64,000 nucleotides of DNA from SHLQ01 sp964517125 (GCA_964517125.1 CAZFBD010000007.1:38874-102873), one strand, 5' to 3'. Shown: positions 8,157 to 16,737, numbered from the stretch's first letter. Notes: generated by a model from the letters alone, not told the origin. Numbers and translations: made by a program.

Positions 8157-8618
8157 GTGACTCCGGCCGAGGTGTACGCCGAGTATGGCTCGTGGCGTTG
8201 CTGGGTGAGTTTGGAAGATCCTGCAGCTCCCGTAGTTGAACTCGTTTGGCAGATCTCCGGATTGGTTCCGCGGGTGCTGGTGCAGGCCGGTCGAGTCGTC
8301 GATTGCGAGGGTCGGGGCCGTGGTGTCTCGAATGAGCTGAGTGACCAGATCGATGGTCCATCGGGTCACACGTATCTGGCTGAACTATCGGCCGGTCTGC
8401 TGGAAGTGGCGGAAGCCGTGCTGGAAGCGGCGGCGGAGTCGGAGGGATCTGAGATTCGGCTGCTCAGTGCGGGCAGCGACATCGATACCTCCGAAGTCAT
8501 ACTTAGGCGGGCGTTGGACGTACTCCAGCACGTGGTCTTCATCGATGCCGAGGAGCTGGACTCGGAGCAGCTTCGCTCGTTGCTTGAGGACCGATCGACG
8601 GTATGGCCTTCGTGGTGA
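8157..8618 (+). CDS. Hypothetical protein, 153 aa
   Basis: A GTG-start frame 15 nt after hemL. The protein is acidic and rich in Leu, Val and Glu, with a compact N-terminal half containing Trp and Cys (GSWRCWVSLED) and a helical C-terminal half (EVAEAVLEAAAESE). No membrane segment or known motif is visible. It has no clear ribosome-binding site, so it may be cotranscribed with hemL. It may belong with the following accessory patch, whose base composition is less G+C-rich than hemB-hemL. Confidence 0.5.
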   Translation: MTPAEVYAEYGSWRCWVSLEDPAAPVVELVWQISGLVPRVLVQAGRVVDCEGRGRGVSNELSDQIDGPSGHTYLAELSAGLLEVAEAVLEAAAESEGSEIRLLSAGSDIDTSEVILRRALDVLQHVVFIDAEELDSEQLRSLLEDRSTVWPSW

Positions 8619-8657
8619 TGGGCCTGCAGATTCCGGGTCCTTGTCGGAGGGGTCCCT

Positions 8658-8663
8658 TACAGT
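8658..8663 (+). promoter_or_regulatory. -10 box for a 60-codon gene
   Basis: TACAGT ends 6 nt before the ATG at 8670. It has the same leaderless geometry as hemB and the M16 peptidase gene. Confidence 0.4.
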
Positions 8664-8669
8664 TGGTGC

Positions 8670-8852
8670 ATGGCCACTTCCGCGAAGTCTTCCGCTGGAG
8701 CCGAGGCAGGTACCGGACTGCCGGAACCCGGCGACGTCGAACAGGCGGAGCGTCTCCGCATCGTGCCCGATGGCGAATTCTTACCTGAAGCCATCGATCG
8801 GATTTCGCTTGATGATTTGGAGGAGCGTCGCCTTCGGGCAAACGGCAGATGA
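8670..8852 (+). CDS. Small hypothetical protein, 60 aa
   Basis: A leaderless ATG start with a -10-like TACAGT 6 nt upstream supports a real gene. The 60-residue product is hydrophilic and charged; its C-terminal half (PEAIDRISLDDLEERRL) looks helical. No family is recognised. It could be a small regulator or an antitoxin-like protein given the toxin-antitoxin genes nearby, but nothing in the sequence proves that. Confidence 0.42.
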   Translation: MATSAKSSAGAEAGTGLPEPGDVEQAERLRIVPDGEFLPEAIDRISLDDLEERRLRANGR

Positions 8853-9156
8853 GTCGTCCTGTTCGGGTCGCTTCCGATGTAGAAGTCCCGAGGGCGCTTC
8901 CACTTCGAAGACTGACTTGATCGGGCACGAGTGTTTGTTGGGAGTGCATGGAATTGCTCTGCAAACGTCAATCTCGATCCGTTGGGGCGAAGTTCTTCGC
9001 CTCAACCAACGAGGGCGCGATCGATTGCTCTTGATGGGCTTCTTTAGAACAAGAGTTTGATTTAGAGAACCGCCCGGACGCCGGCGACAGTCCTGCCGAT
9101 CGTTCTGGCGGGGTCAGCGCGTGACGGCGTCACATGCTCGTTCTACACTTGCTGCC
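8853..9156. other. Intergenic region without a supported gene
   Basis: About 300 bp less G+C-rich than its neighbours. Short open frames exist on both strands but have no start signal or recognisable product. The only signal I see is the promoter of the antitoxin gene at its right end. Confidence 0.5.
9144..9149 (+). promoter_or_regulatory. -10 box for leaderless antitoxin gene
   Basis: TACACT ends 7 nt before the ATG at 9157, which decides between that ATG and a longer GTG frame starting at 9121. Confidence 0.45.
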
Positions 9157-9381
9157 ATGTCTACGATCGAACTCCCAGATGATGTCGCCGCCGCCCTCGC
9201 TGCCGCCGCGGCTGATCGTGGCGTGACCGAAGCCGAGCTGATCGCAGCACTTGTAACCGATACTGCACCTGACGAGCTGGACGCGTTCATCGGCGTTGGA
9301 GCGTCCGGACGAACCGAAGCGTTCGATAGTCACGCGGAACGCGCTGATCTTGCCGCTGAGCGCGACGCCGCCACGATCTGA
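9157..9381 (+). CDS. Ribbon-helix-helix-type antitoxin (VapB-like)
   Basis: A 74-residue protein whose first 45 residues (STIELPDDVAAALAAAAAD and TEAELIAALV) fit a ribbon-helix-helix DNA-binding fold, followed by an acidic tail that would bind a toxin. The PIN-domain toxin begins 17 nt downstream, the normal layout of vapBC modules. ATG 9157 is the start because of the leaderless -10 box; the longer frame adds 12 unconserved-looking residues. Such antitoxins usually repress their own promoter together with the toxin. Confidence 0.7.
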   Translation: MSTIELPDDVAAALAAAAADRGVTEAELIAALVTDTAPDELDAFIGVGASGRTEAFDSHAERADLAAERDAATI

Positions 9382-9397
9382 ACCGGGGGTCACGTCG

Positions 9398-9812
9398 GTG
9401 TTGTTGGTCGATACTGGTGTGTTCCTCTCCGCCGCTGACCGCGATGAGCCGTCCCATCCACGATGCAGCCGATTGTTGCAGGCTCATCGGGGCGAACTCA
9501 CAACGACCGGACCAGTCGTCGCTGAGACAGCTTGGATGATCGAATCGAGACTCGGTCCAGCGGCAGAGGCAAACCTTCGTGGCAGCGATCGCAGCCCGGC
9601 GAATCACCGTTGTCGATCTCACAGCTGCCCTCTACGAGCGTTGCGTTCAGCTCATCGACATCTACCACGATCTCGGGCTCGGTCTCGTCGACTCCAGCCT
9701 CATTGCCGCAGCCGAACAACAAAATCAGGCCCGAATCGCCACCCTCAATCACCGAGACTTCGCCGTCGTGCGACCGGCCCACATCGACGCGTTCGACCTG
9801 CTCCCCGGGCGC
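9398..9812 (+). pseudogene. PIN-domain toxin (VapC-like), frameshifted
   Basis: The first half (GTG 9398; LLVDTGVFLSAADRDE, VVAETAWMIE) and the second half (AARRITVVDLTAALYE, LGLVDSSLIAAAEQ, LNHRDFAVVRP) of a PIN RNase lie in two different frames. Removing one A from the AAA at 9571-9573 joins them into a protein of about 137 residues with the acidic residues of the PIN active site. The homology ends near AFDLLPG (9792-9809), but no stop follows; the second frame runs on to 10046, antisense to the next gene. This is a broken toxin or a one-base sequence error. Confidence 0.65.
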
Positions 9813-10401
9813 CGAAGTGCGCTCACCCGGAAACATGCTCACGACCTCGGCCTGAAGGCGAGCGATCGACCTGGCCTCCCACGAGCGCGACTTCTCCTCG
9901 CTCACGAGCTCGGCGGGAACAAGCATGTCGTCGACCTGCAGCGACGCGGTGCCGTCCCGGGGGTTCAGCCCCATACGAATCTGATGCCACTCGGTGTCGG
10001 GGGTCAGATGGCCGGCCGACGTCCACGAGCCGCCGTCGTGCTGTGACCACGCAAGCAGTTCGCCGAAGCTCGGCTGCCACGGGTTGAGAACCCATTGGAA
10101 CGCAAGCCCCACATCTCGACGGCTGTGCTTGGCGTCCCAGACAAAGAGGCCACCCTCCCCAGCCGACGAAATCGGTTCCGCTGTAGAACTGGCGCTCTCG
10201 GGGCGCAGCGGGTGGCGTCAGTGCCAATGCCTGCGGCACGGTAGAGATCGGGACCCGAGGCTGTGCGCTCGCGGCCTGCGCTGGGATCATCGTGCCCAGA
10301 CCACCGAGGACGCCGGCGGCTGCGTACGTCAGGAACCGGCGCCGCTCCAGAGCCGGGGCGCCAGCCGATGTGGTGGACGGTTGTGGAGATGGTGCGACCA
10401 T
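9813..10401 (-). pseudogene. Tat-exported protein, frameshifted and 3'-truncated
   Basis: The start is ATG 10401 with a GGAAGG ribosome site. The N terminus carries a twin-arginine signal (ERRRFLTYAAAGVLGG) ending in an AQAASA-type cleavage site. After FYSGTDFVGWG the frame is lost; deleting one base in the C/G run at 10153-10160 continues into EGGLFVWDAKHSRRDVGLAF, SQHDGGSWTSAGH and ASLQVDDMLVPAEL. This is a Trp-rich beta-sandwich pattern reminiscent of concanavalin-like lectin folds, which is inference. The frame then runs antisense through the toxin gene without a natural end, so the 3' part appears replaced by the toxin-antitoxin insertion. Confidence 0.55.
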
Positions 10402-10520
10402 GTCGATGTCCTTCCTTGGACCTGTTCGTGAGTCGCTCGCCTCTCCAGAAGAAACGGCATCGCCCGACGGCCCCCTTGAGCGTCGATTGTCGACGCCCCA
10501 AGTGCGGTCCGCGGCTGACC

Positions 10521-10526
10521 TAGGCT
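10521..10526 (+). promoter_or_regulatory. -10 box for leaderless M16 peptidase gene
   Basis: TAGGCT ends 7 nt before the ATG at 10534, with no ribosome-binding site between them. Confidence 0.5.
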
Positions 10527-10533
10527 CGCTCCC

Positions 10534-13431
10534 ATGCAGACGTGGAATCGGTGGATTGTTGGACTGCTCCTGGCGATGGTGGTCGCCACCTCGTGCACGG
10601 GCTCCGACCCTGCAGCTGGTCCCGGCGCCGACACCACGACCACCCCTGCGGTCGATTCGGGGGACGACGTCGTGAGTTCTGATTCGGACAGCGACAACAC
10701 CACCAGCACCGGGTCCGACCCGCTCGCGCCCAACCCTGACCCCACGCCACTGCCGGTCTCCGACGACATTCGCATCGGGGTGCTGGACAACGGCCTCACC
10801 TACTACGTGCAGAGCAACGACTCGCCCGGCAGCGCAGTGGCGCTGCGGCTCGTTGTTCGAGCCGGAGGCAGTCAGGAAGACCCGGTCGGTACGGGCGTCG
10901 CACATTTCCTCGAGCACATGATGTTCAACGGGACCGAAGCGTTCCCTGCCAACGAGCTCGACGCAGCACTGCGGCGTATCGGAGCGCAGATCGGCCCCGA
11001 TTTCAATGCGTACACGAGTGACTCCGAGACCGTCTATCAGCTCGGTGTCGAGGACCGTGGCGACAACGTGGAAACCGCGTTCGATGTGCTCGCCGAATGG
11101 GCAGCACGCGCCACCATCGCCCCCGATCAGGTGAGGTCCGAGGCGCTGATCGTGCGCGAGGAGGCCCGACTGCGCGACGAGAGCGGCGACGGCCTTGTGG
11201 GCAAGGCGTTCGAGGCGGCGTACTTTCGTGACACGCCCCTCGAGGGAGTGAATGTGGGCGGCACGGTCGATTCGATCATCGCGATCAACGACGACGTTCT
11301 CCGGGCCTACTACGACACCTGGTACCGGCCCGACAACATGGCCGTGGTGGCGGTCGGGGACCGGAGCCTCGACGACCTCGAGCAGGAGATCATCGACCGC
11401 TTCGCCTCAATGGAACCACGTGGCGCCACCCCACAGCCCGAGCCTCTCGTCATCGACTACCGGACCGAACCGCTTGTCGATGTGATCATCGAGCCCAGCT
11501 TTGGCGACTCCTTCGTGAGCGTCGACTATCCGCTGCGGGACTGGAACCTCGGAACCCGCGATGGAACCGAGCTGGTGTACACCGAGTTCATTCTCGGACA
11601 GATGATGGACGAACGGCTCAACGATGGCATTGCGTCGGGACGCGTCGACCTGCGAACCGGGTTCGCCGGCAGGTTCTGGCAGACCCGGAACCTCCAATAC
11701 ATGGGGTTCAACGTGGATGCCGTGGACCTCGTTGCGGGCACCGAGACGCTCATGACCGAGATCGAGGGAACGATTCGAAACGGGTTCACGCAGGCCGAGC
11801 TGGACCGGGCGGTCGAAGGGTTCGTCTCGGCGCTCGAACAACAGCGCGCCACCCAGGACTCCATCCAGGATTCGGCGCTTGCCGATGGGCTCGTCGAGCA
11901 CTTCCTTGGCGGCGCCGACCTGCAGACCGTCGACGACTCGGTCGACATGGGAATCGACATCCTCGAAGGGCTCACCCTGGACGGCGTGAACCAGCACTGG
12001 CGCTGGGCGCTGACGTCGACCGCACCGCTGGTTCTCCCCACGGGTCCCGATGCCGAACGGGTGGGCGATGCAAGCGAACACCTGGCTGCCGTGGAGCGGG
12101 CGGCGCAGACCGACGTGGCCACCGTGGAAGAGGACCTGGAACCGGTCGACGTTCTCCTCGCTGCGCCCGATGCAGTGAAGGAGACGTCGAGCGGCGACCT
12201 GTCCCGAAACGATGGCACGATCCTCGAGTTCGCCAACGGCATGCGTGTGCTCTTCCACGAGTCCGAGATCTCGGCTGGGGAAGTCAGTGTCGTCTCGGAG
12301 TCACCCGGAGGCCGAGCCATGCTCTCGGCCGATGACGGTGCACTCGCGCAGGTCGCCGTGAACGCCGTCGCCGACAGCGGCATCGGCGAATGGAACGCCG
12401 TGCAGGTTCGCCGTTACCTGAGTGACCGCAACGTGTTCATCTCGCCCTGGCTGTCGGACACTGCGGAAGGATTCAGCGGAAGTGCGTCCACCGAGGACAT
12501 CGAGTTGCTGTTCCAACTCATCCACGGCTGGGTCACGGCGCCAGCGGTCGAAGACGTGCTGCTCGCCCAACAGGTGCAGTTCGCACGCGACGACATCGCA
12601 CAATCGGGCCTCGACGCAGGGTTCGCCGCCGATCTGGCCCTCGCCGACGCCCGCTCGGGTGGCGGCAACCTTGCCGCCCTCCCAACGGATGCGCAGCTCG
12701 ATGCGCTCGACACCACAACCGCACTCGACATCTTCAACCATCGATTCCGCGCTCTGGACGCACACACGATCGTGGTCGTCGGTGACGTCGAGGAGTCGGT
12801 CATCGTCGATCTCGCACGAACGTGGATCGGAAGCCTGCCTGGTGGAGACGACGAGGCGGCCGCCATCGCCGCAGCCCCCGGTGTCGTGGATCTGGAACTC
12901 TCGATCGGAACCGGCACATCGTCGGGCGCCTATCGGCTTCTGGCCACCGGCACCGCCGACGAAACGATTCGCAACCGGGTCCTGGCCGAACTGGCCAACA
13001 GTCTGCTGAACGATCGCCTCTTCACCGTGATCCGTGAAGAGTTGGGGGCCACGTACGGCGGGTCTGCGTTCGTTGGGTTCGAGGAACCCGGTGACGGCGC
13101 CGAACTGTACGTCGCCGTCGACGGCGACCCCACCCGGATCGACGAAATCGACAGCGCCGTCGAAGCTGAGCTTGCCGCAATCCTCGCTGGCCAGATCGAC
13201 TCCGGCGATTTCGCCGAAGCAGTCGCCGTGCTCGAAAGCCGCTACAACTTCATCAACAACGGGTTCTTCATCGACTCGTTGTTCGATGAGGCGGCTGGAA
13301 TCGACGACCGCATCATCGATCGGACCCGTCAGGTCGATGCGCTGAACAGCCTGGGTCCCGACGATCTGCAGGCCTTCCTGGCCGACGTGGTGTCCGACAC
13401 GAACCGCATCGAGGTTCGCAACGGCCGGTAG
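10534..13431 (+). CDS. M16-family zinc metallopeptidase lipoprotein
   Basis: A 965-residue pitrilysin/insulinase-type peptidase. Residues 1-23 form a lipoprotein signal with lipobox VATSC, so it should be tethered outside the membrane; a Thr/Ser/Asp-rich linker follows. The inverted zinc motif HFLEH is at residues 124-128 with the third ligand expected in VREEARLRDE. The C-terminal half (from about 560) repeats the fold without HxxEH, as in two-domain M16B proteins whose second half is non-catalytic but closes the cavity. It degrades peptides; the substrate is unknown. It converges with the DUF2752 gene after 12 nt. Confidence 0.9.
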   Translation: MQTWNRWIVGLLLAMVVATSCTGSDPAAGPGADTTTTPAVDSGDDVVSSDSDSDNTTSTGSDPLAPNPDPTPLPVSDDIRIGVLDNGLTYYVQSNDSPGSAVALRLVVRAGGSQEDPVGTGVAHFLEHMMFNGTEAFPANELDAALRRIGAQIGPDFNAYTSDSETVYQLGVEDRGDNVETAFDVLAEWAARATIAPDQVRSEALIVREEARLRDESGDGLVGKAFEAAYFRDTPLEGVNVGGTVDSIIAINDDVLRAYYDTWYRPDNMAVVAVGDRSLDDLEQEIIDRFASMEPRGATPQPEPLVIDYRTEPLVDVIIEPSFGDSFVSVDYPLRDWNLGTRDGTELVYTEFILGQMMDERLNDGIASGRVDLRTGFAGRFWQTRNLQYMGFNVDAVDLVAGTETLMTEIEGTIRNGFTQAELDRAVEGFVSALEQQRATQDSIQDSALADGLVEHFLGGADLQTVDDSVDMGIDILEGLTLDGVNQHWRWALTSTAPLVLPTGPDAERVGDASEHLAAVERAAQTDVATVEEDLEPVDVLLAAPDAVKETSSGDLSRNDGTILEFANGMRVLFHESEISAGEVSVVSESPGGRAMLSADDGALAQVAVNAVADSGIGEWNAVQVRRYLSDRNVFISPWLSDTAEGFSGSASTEDIELLFQLIHGWVTAPAVEDVLLAQQVQFARDDIAQSGLDAGFAADLALADARSGGGNLAALPTDAQLDALDTTTALDIFNHRFRALDAHTIVVVGDVEESVIVDLARTWIGSLPGGDDEAAAIAAAPGVVDLELSIGTGTSSGAYRLLATGTADETIRNRVLAELANSLLNDRLFTVIREELGATYGGSAFVGFEEPGDGAELYVAVDGDPTRIDEIDSAVEAELAAILAGQIDSGDFAEAVAVLESRYNFINNGFFIDSLFDEAAGIDDRIIDRTRQVDALNSLGPDDLQAFLADVVSDTNRIEVRNGR

Positions 13432-13443
13432 CGGTGCGGGTGG

Positions 13444-13923
13444 CTAGAACGGGGTCGGAATGGCCCCGGACCAGATACGAACCGCCCAGATGGACACCGC
13501 AACGGCGATGTTGCCCACAAGCACGACGTCCTTGTGACGTTGCCAGAACGACAGGGCTGTCTGGGGTGCAGCGGCGATCCAGCCGGTGACAACCACGGCC
13601 TGCGCCATCACCAACACCGCCCACGGATTGAGCGACAGGGCCTGGGTCAGGTCGGTTCGGACCATGGACCGGATGGCACGGGTGCCACCACAACCAGGAC
13701 ACCAGCCGCCGGTGGCGAGCCGGTAGGGACACAAAACCTGGCCTTCGCTGTCCCCGGCGGGGGACAGGGCGGCAACAACACAGACTCCGGCAAGTGCAGC
13801 AAACGGGAGGGCCCGGCGAGGGCCAACCCAGCTGGATGCTGGAAGATCAGCCTTCGAGAGCAGCAAGTGCCTCACGGGCAGGCTCAAGCCACCGACCGAC
13901 TTCGGCGGCGGTGAGCGATGCAC
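13444..13923 (-). CDS. DUF2752 membrane protein
   Basis: A 159-residue protein with about three TM helices and the CPYRL and CPGCGGTRA motifs typical of DUF2752, a small membrane family of unknown function. The GTG start at 13923 lies inside the upstream cytochrome c gene (77-bp overlap) but has a GAGG 6 nt upstream. A shorter GTG at 13875 is an alternative. Coupling to a cytochrome c gene hints at a respiratory or membrane-assembly role, but that is only context. Confidence 0.75.
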   Translation of the reverse strand: MHRSPPPKSVGGLSLPVRHLLLSKADLPASSWVGPRRALPFAALAGVCVVAALSPAGDSEGQVLCPYRLATGGWCPGCGGTRAIRSMVRTDLTQALSLNPWAVLVMAQAVVVTGWIAAAPQTALSFWQRHKDVVLVGNIAVAVSIWAVRIWSGAIPTPF

Positions 13924-14653
13924 CGTCGACCTCTTCGGGCAGTTCGAGCTCGCCGGTTTCCAGGAGTTCGTTCAACGCTCCCGCAAGGAGAACATCGCGC
14001 TCGGCAATGGCTCCGGGCTCGAGCTGTGTGCGCTCGTACAGCGTGACCGCAATGAGCTCTTCGGCGTTCAACGGGTTGGCGGACTCGGCGCCGAAACCGG
14101 GCATTTGGCCCGCAACAGCCCGTGGACGCTCGGAATCTGCAGAGGTGTAGGTGTTACCGGTGCCGACAATGGCCGAACCCTGGGCAATCCAGACAATCTG
14201 ATCCTCGACGGAGGTGAAGGACACATGGGTTTCGCCGTCGGAGAGCGCCGGCCCGATGCCACCGCCACCTTCGCCGCCATGACAACCGGAGCAACCGGAC
14301 TCGACGTAGACGTGTTCACCTTCGCCAAGAAGACCAGTGAGACCCTGCGGGACACGTTCGAGCGTGCCGACATAGAACAGGCCCCACACCGGTAGTGCCA
14401 GAAGGACAGGCACGATCCAGTACGGCATCTTCTTGCGAGCTTCCGCCTTGGCCACATACGGGGCCACGGGCTTTGGAGGCTCGGGCTCCGGGGCCAACGC
14501 AGGAACGGCAGCAGCAGCTGCGGCAACCGGAGCTGCAGCAGCGGGAGCAGCCTCGACTGCGGTGCCGGCGTCGTCGGCAGGCGCAGCCTCGCCAGTGAGC
14601 GCGGCTTTGCGTTCCTTGGAACGCTTCAGGAGGTGTTCAGGAATTTCGGTCAA
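13847..14653 (-). CDS. Membrane-anchored monoheme cytochrome c
   Basis: A 268-residue protein. A cytoplasmic N terminus starting TEIPEHLLKRSKERK, an Ala/Pro-rich linker and one TM helix (about residues 80-98) precede an extracytoplasmic class I cytochrome c domain with heme motif CSGCH (about residue 121) and likely Met ligand in GQMPGFGAE. A Glu/Leu-rich tail follows. It probably takes electrons from the b6/Rieske complex encoded divergently at 14996-19780. The start is TTG at 14653 with GAGGG 6 nt upstream. The IPEHL element recurs in the subunit IV-like protein at 16738. Confidence 0.83.
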   Translation of the reverse strand: MTEIPEHLLKRSKERKAALTGEAAPADDAGTAVEAAPAAAAPVAAAAAAVPALAPEPEPPKPVAPYVAKAEARKKMPYWIVPVLLALPVWGLFYVGTLERVPQGLTGLLGEGEHVYVESGCSGCHGGEGGGGIGPALSDGETHVSFTSVEDQIVWIAQGSAIVGTGNTYTSADSERPRAVAGQMPGFGAESANPLNAEELIAVTLYERTQLEPGAIAERDVLLAGALNELLETGELELPEEVDGASLTAAEVGRWLEPAREALAALEG

Positions 14654-14995
14654 CGGGACCCTCTTCTTCGCGCTGTTACACAGCTGTTCCGTCGATGCAT
14701 GCTACGGCCCGATTGCTCGGCCAACACGCGGTGCAGTTCGCAGTTTATGGGGTGGAGCCCCGAGGCACGTGGTTCGGGAGCGGGTTTTCCCTTCCGCGGG
14801 GGACATGTGTCACGTCCGTTGGGGCCGTGCCGATGTGGAGGACAGAAATGTGTCGTGATAAACCCCGTTCAGAGCCGGGGATCGCGTACAGACATCACTA
14901 CACTTGTGATTGCGTTCACGAGCTGTGGCAACCGTCGCAGCCCCGAACATGGAAGACTGGCCGGACCGAGGTCAACGAGGAGAGCACGGGCAGAA
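14654..14995. promoter_or_regulatory. Divergent promoter region between cytochrome c and the b6/Rieske operon
   Basis: A 342-bp gap between divergent genes with no supported coding frame. On the plus strand TACACT at 14899-14904 is a plausible -10 box, giving a leader of roughly 85 nt before the ATG at 14996. No clear -35 is seen and the minus-strand promoter is not obvious. The leader could hold a regulatory element, but I see no riboswitch-like structure. Confidence 0.4.
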
Positions 14996-15454
14996 ATGGT
15001 TGAGTTCGTAGTTTCAATCGTGGTGACGGGCATGCTGCTCGCCATCTATCACTGGTACGCCGCCAAGGTTCCCGTGGACAAGCAGATGACGTGGGGCGAA
15101 GCCATGCTTGCCGCCACCTATGTCTTTGCCGTGTTCTTCTGGGTCTACGGCGTTGTCCCCCACTACTGGCTCGAATGGGCCGACAAGGGGCTCAGCTGGC
15201 GTCCGGACCGGTTCATTCACGGTCCCGGCGGAATCCTGCGAGACCAGAACAGTGGCGGCTGGATGCCGTTCACACTGACCTACTTGGTCCTTCGCGACAT
15301 CATTGCCGTGGTCATCTACAACATCATTCTCGGCGCAAACATCTGGTACTGGGCGCACTGGCAGGGCCGCAAGGCGCGTGCCGACGAAGCCGCCAAGACC
15401 GTCGACGCTCCATCTGAGTTCGGTCGTCCGCTCGTTCGTGAGGGAGTTCGCTAG
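14996..15454 (+). CDS. Small membrane protein of the b6/Rieske operon
   Basis: A 152-residue protein with three predicted TM helices (about residues 4-22, 35-55 and 90-118) and several Trp and His residues between them (HYWLEWADKGLSWRPDRF). No known family is recognised. It is the first gene of the rightward operon, and the ferredoxin gene starts directly after its stop. That suggests it anchors or receives electrons from the ferredoxin, or is an extra subunit of the quinol-cytochrome c oxidoreductase. The start is the ATG within CAGAAATGG; upstream in-frame sequence shows no conserved-looking residues. Confidence 0.65.
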   Translation: MVEFVVSIVVTGMLLAIYHWYAAKVPVDKQMTWGEAMLAATYVFAVFFWVYGVVPHYWLEWADKGLSWRPDRFIHGPGGILRDQNSGGWMPFTLTYLVLRDIIAVVIYNIILGANIWYWAHWQGRKARADEAAKTVDAPSEFGRPLVREGVR

Positions 15455-15871
15455 GTGTCCGTCACCGACGCAAACCCCCCGATGCCGGAATTCCGGGACG
15501 ACTACGTCCTGCAGGAAGTCGACGCGGCCTGGTTGTCGGCAGCGGTCAAGCCCAAGCAGTTCATCCACATCGATCAATCCGAGTGCATCATGTGCGAGGG
15601 CTGTGTCGACATCTGCCCCTGGAAGTGCATTTTCATGGTGTCGCCCGACGCCATCGACGAAGCCATCGGCACCGAACAGCCGGGCCTCGACCCCACCGAC
15701 AACGTCATTTTCACCATCGACGATGACGTCTGCACCCGCTGTGCACTGTGCGTCGATCGGTGCCCAACCGGGGTCATCATTCTCGGCAAGATCGGCGATC
15801 CATCCCCAGACGGCGATGGTCACCAGCGTACGAACACCCACGGGTACGGCTACGGAATGCGTCTCGGCTGA
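15455..15871 (+). CDS. 2x[4Fe-4S] ferredoxin-type protein in cytochrome operon
   Basis: A 138-residue protein with two classical clusters, CIMCEGCVDICP (about residues 46-57) and CTRCALCVDRCP (about 93-104), separated by an acidic loop, with short N- and C-terminal extensions. It has no signal peptide or TM helix, so it is cytoplasmic. The GTG start abuts the preceding stop with no gap. Its place between a small membrane protein and cytochrome b6 suggests it feeds electrons into, or accepts them from, this quinol-oxidising complex on the cytoplasmic side. Standard bc1 and b6f complexes have no such subunit, though b6f binds ferredoxin peripherally. Confidence 0.85.
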   Translation: MSVTDANPPMPEFRDDYVLQEVDAAWLSAAVKPKQFIHIDQSECIMCEGCVDICPWKCIFMVSPDAIDEAIGTEQPGLDPTDNVIFTIDDDVCTRCALCVDRCPTGVIILGKIGDPSPDGDGHQRTNTHGYGYGMRLG

Positions 15872-15933
15872 TGCACTCCACCGTTCCCACCCCAGTCCAG
15901 TCCACCACCACCGCACCCCAGGAGTAACCACTC

Positions 15934-16719
15934 GTGGCGAAGAAGAACAAGCTTCCGGTCTCCCAGCAGATCCAGAAGGCAACCAGCGACATCGTCGACA
16001 ACACCCAGGGCTCACAGGCCTGGAACTCGATCTTTCGTCCAGGATCCATCTTCCGCAAGGGCTACAGCGACAGCCCCCGTAACCGGTCCTACGTGATCAT
16101 GAACTCGGTGCTGTACCACCTGCACCCGGTGAAGGTGAAGCGTCACGCCGTCAAGGTCAGCTACACGCTGTGCCTCGGTGGCATCTCGTTCTTCACGTTC
16201 ATTCTGTTGACGGTCACCGGCATCTTCCTGATGTTCTTCTACCGGCCGACCGCCGCACAGGCCTGGGACGACATCTTCCAGCTCCAGAGCGCCGTCACCT
16301 TCGGTCTGCTCATCCGCAACATGCATCGGTGGGCCGCCCACCTCATGGTGTTGTCGGTGTTCCTCCACATGGCTCGCGTGTTCTATCACGGCGCCTACAA
16401 GGCACCACGAGAATTCAACTGGGTCATCGGCGTGATGCTGCTGCAGTTCACACTGCTGCTGTCGTTCACCGGCTACCTGCTTCCGTGGGATCAGCTCGCA
16501 CTGTGGGCCGTGACCGTGGGTACCAACATGATGGGGTACACGCCGGTCTTTGGTGAACAGGTCCGATTCGTGCTGCTTGGTGGCGTTGAGATCGGTACCG
16601 ATACCCTCCTTCGCTGGTACGTGCTGCACGTGTTGTTGTTGCCGTTCGTCACCGTGATCTTCATGGCCATCCACTTCTGGAGAGTCCGCAAAGACGGCGG
16701 AATCTCCGGTCCGCTCTAA
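15934..16719 (+). CDS. Cytochrome b6-type subunit of quinol-cytochrome c oxidoreductase
   Basis: A 261-residue protein with four TM helices, the length and pattern of cytochrome b6 rather than full cytochrome b, with a longer N terminus. Heme ligands are seen in NMHRWAAHLMV, FLHMARVFYHG and the last helix (LHVLLLPF, AIHFWRVRK), and it ends with ISGPL as b6 does. Cys80 in TLCLGG aligns with the cysteine that holds the extra heme c-i in b6f and firmicute b6c complexes. The Q-site region TGYLLPWDQLALW is present. It starts at GTG and works with the subunit IV and Rieske genes that follow. Confidence 0.9.
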   Translation: MAKKNKLPVSQQIQKATSDIVDNTQGSQAWNSIFRPGSIFRKGYSDSPRNRSYVIMNSVLYHLHPVKVKRHAVKVSYTLCLGGISFFTFILLTVTGIFLMFFYRPTAAQAWDDIFQLQSAVTFGLLIRNMHRWAAHLMVLSVFLHMARVFYHGAYKAPREFNWVIGVMLLQFTLLLSFTGYLLPWDQLALWAVTVGTNMMGYTPVFGEQVRFVLLGGVEIGTDTLLRWYVLHVLLLPFVTVIFMAIHFWRVRKDGGISGPL

Positions 16720-16737
16720 GGAAAGGGACAACCAGAC

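Noticed and set aside
6849..8369. A 506-codon open frame on the minus strand
   Set aside because: Antisense to hemL; no motif, and hemL is unmistakable.
8781..9005. A 74-codon minus-strand ORF in the accessory patch
   Set aside because: It overlaps the leaderless 60-codon gene, and has no promoter-like or ribosome-binding signal and no family resemblance.
9498..9812. C-terminal continuation of the Tat-exported protein
   Set aside because: This stretch is antisense to recognisable PIN-toxin sequence, so it is treated as the toxin gene; the Tat frame there is probably only open by chance.
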